A DNA stretch of 12,921 nt, taken from Rhodococcus_G sp042754225 (lineage in GTDB: Bacteria > Actinomycetota > Actinomycetes > Mycobacteriales > Mycobacteriaceae). The DNA is taken from assembly GCF_042754225.1 (NCBI RefSeq), contig NZ_JBHZAH010000130.1, forward strand, positions 1-12,921, written 5' to 3'. Under the pieces are notes generated by a model. The model did no database searches and was not told the origin of the DNA. It was given only the letters and a program-made list of their open reading frames with translations. Position numbers and translations under genes: made by a program. Below, in pieces: positions 12,862 through 12,921 of the stretch (positions are counted from its first letter, which is position 1; each line of letters begins with the position of its first letter).

Positions 12862-12869
12862 CTCCCTCC
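12862..12869 (-). promoter_or_regulatory. Strong Shine-Dalgarno of serB
   Basis: GGAGGGAG on the minus strand ends seven bases before the GTG at 12854 and fixes that start. From here to the right edge I see only a leader. CACAAT on the minus strand near the edge could be part of a -10, but its -35 would lie outside the window. Confidence 0.75.
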
Positions 12870-12921
12870 ATCCCGCGAACGCCGACGCGGGGTCTTGAAA
12901 CCATTGTGCCAATCACAGTAT

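Noticed and set aside
10849..12912. A 687-codon open frame on the minus strand that would fuse serB-region sequence to PTH2
   Set aside because: The first ~425 codons are a shadow of serB in another frame. The GTGA overlap at 11634-11637 gives a proper start for the PTH2-domain gene.
1..12921. Defence system, prophage, transposon, CRISPR array, tRNA or rRNA genes
   Set aside because: No such protein motifs, terminal repeats, spaced repeats or RNA signatures were seen; apart from regulatory details the window is ordinary chromosomal DNA.

Overview
The window is GC-rich DNA, about two-thirds to 70% G+C by eye, with GTG/TTG starts, overlapping stop/start codons and many genes without a ribosome binding site. 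This points to an actinobacterium. The gene content and order closely follow my recollection of the Mycobacterium tuberculosis Rv3034c-Rv3042c segment, so I place it in the Mycobacteriales (Rhodococcus, Gordonia, Tsukamurella, Nocardia or a relative). The genus cannot be fixed from the sequence alone.

Layout, left to right. Positions 1-26 hold a near-perfect hairpin that probably ends the leftward transcript. Next come a hexapeptide-repeat acyltransferase (49-804, minus; Rv3034c-like) and a small two-helix membrane protein (823-1110, minus). An AT-rich divergent promoter region (1111-1385) with an operator-like dyad follows, then a beta-propeller lipoprotein on the plus strand (1386-2687; Rv3035-like). 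All remaining genes are on the minus strand: a THUMP-like SAM methyltransferase (2706-3869; Rv3037c-like), a second SAM methyltransferase (3885-4868; Rv3038c-like), enoyl-CoA hydratase (4935-5714; echA17-like), a NUDT19-type Nudix hydrolase (5724-6536), a soluble ABC ATPase (6569-7399) and a YczE-type membrane protein (7406-8080). Further right are a Cys-less TenA paralogue (8149-8763), a classical TenA (8760-9365), a CytX-type NCS1 permease (9362-10723) behind a TPP riboswitch (about 10727-10822), a PTH2-domain protein (10849-11637) and phosphoserine phosphatase SerB with two ACT domains (11634-12854).

How the genes work together. The riboswitch-permease-TenA-TenA unit is a tightly overlapped, thiamine-pyrophosphate-controlled operon for uptake and salvage of the thiamine pyrimidine. 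The permease should import the pyrimidine precursor and the two TenA proteins could perform successive amidohydrolase steps. SerB and the PTH2-domain protein form a second coupled pair with a 4-base overlap. The Nudix, enoyl-CoA hydratase and methyltransferase genes form a close string, with possible internal leaderless promoters, that fits acyl-CoA/CoA and lipid-related metabolism. The acyltransferase and the THUMP-like methyltransferase are homologues of genes that have been proposed to belong to the mycobacterial methylglucose lipopolysaccharide cluster.

Relative to the M. tuberculosis order as I recall it, the thiamine operon, the PTH2 gene and the YczE gene lie between serB and the ABC ATPase, and an Rv3036c-type secreted protein gene is absent. 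I see no phage, transposon, CRISPR or defence genes and no tRNA or rRNA. The most interesting parts are regulatory: a promoter that starts the riboswitch almost at its first base, a Shine-Dalgarno that repeats part of the riboswitch, leaderless-type promoters and several dyads.
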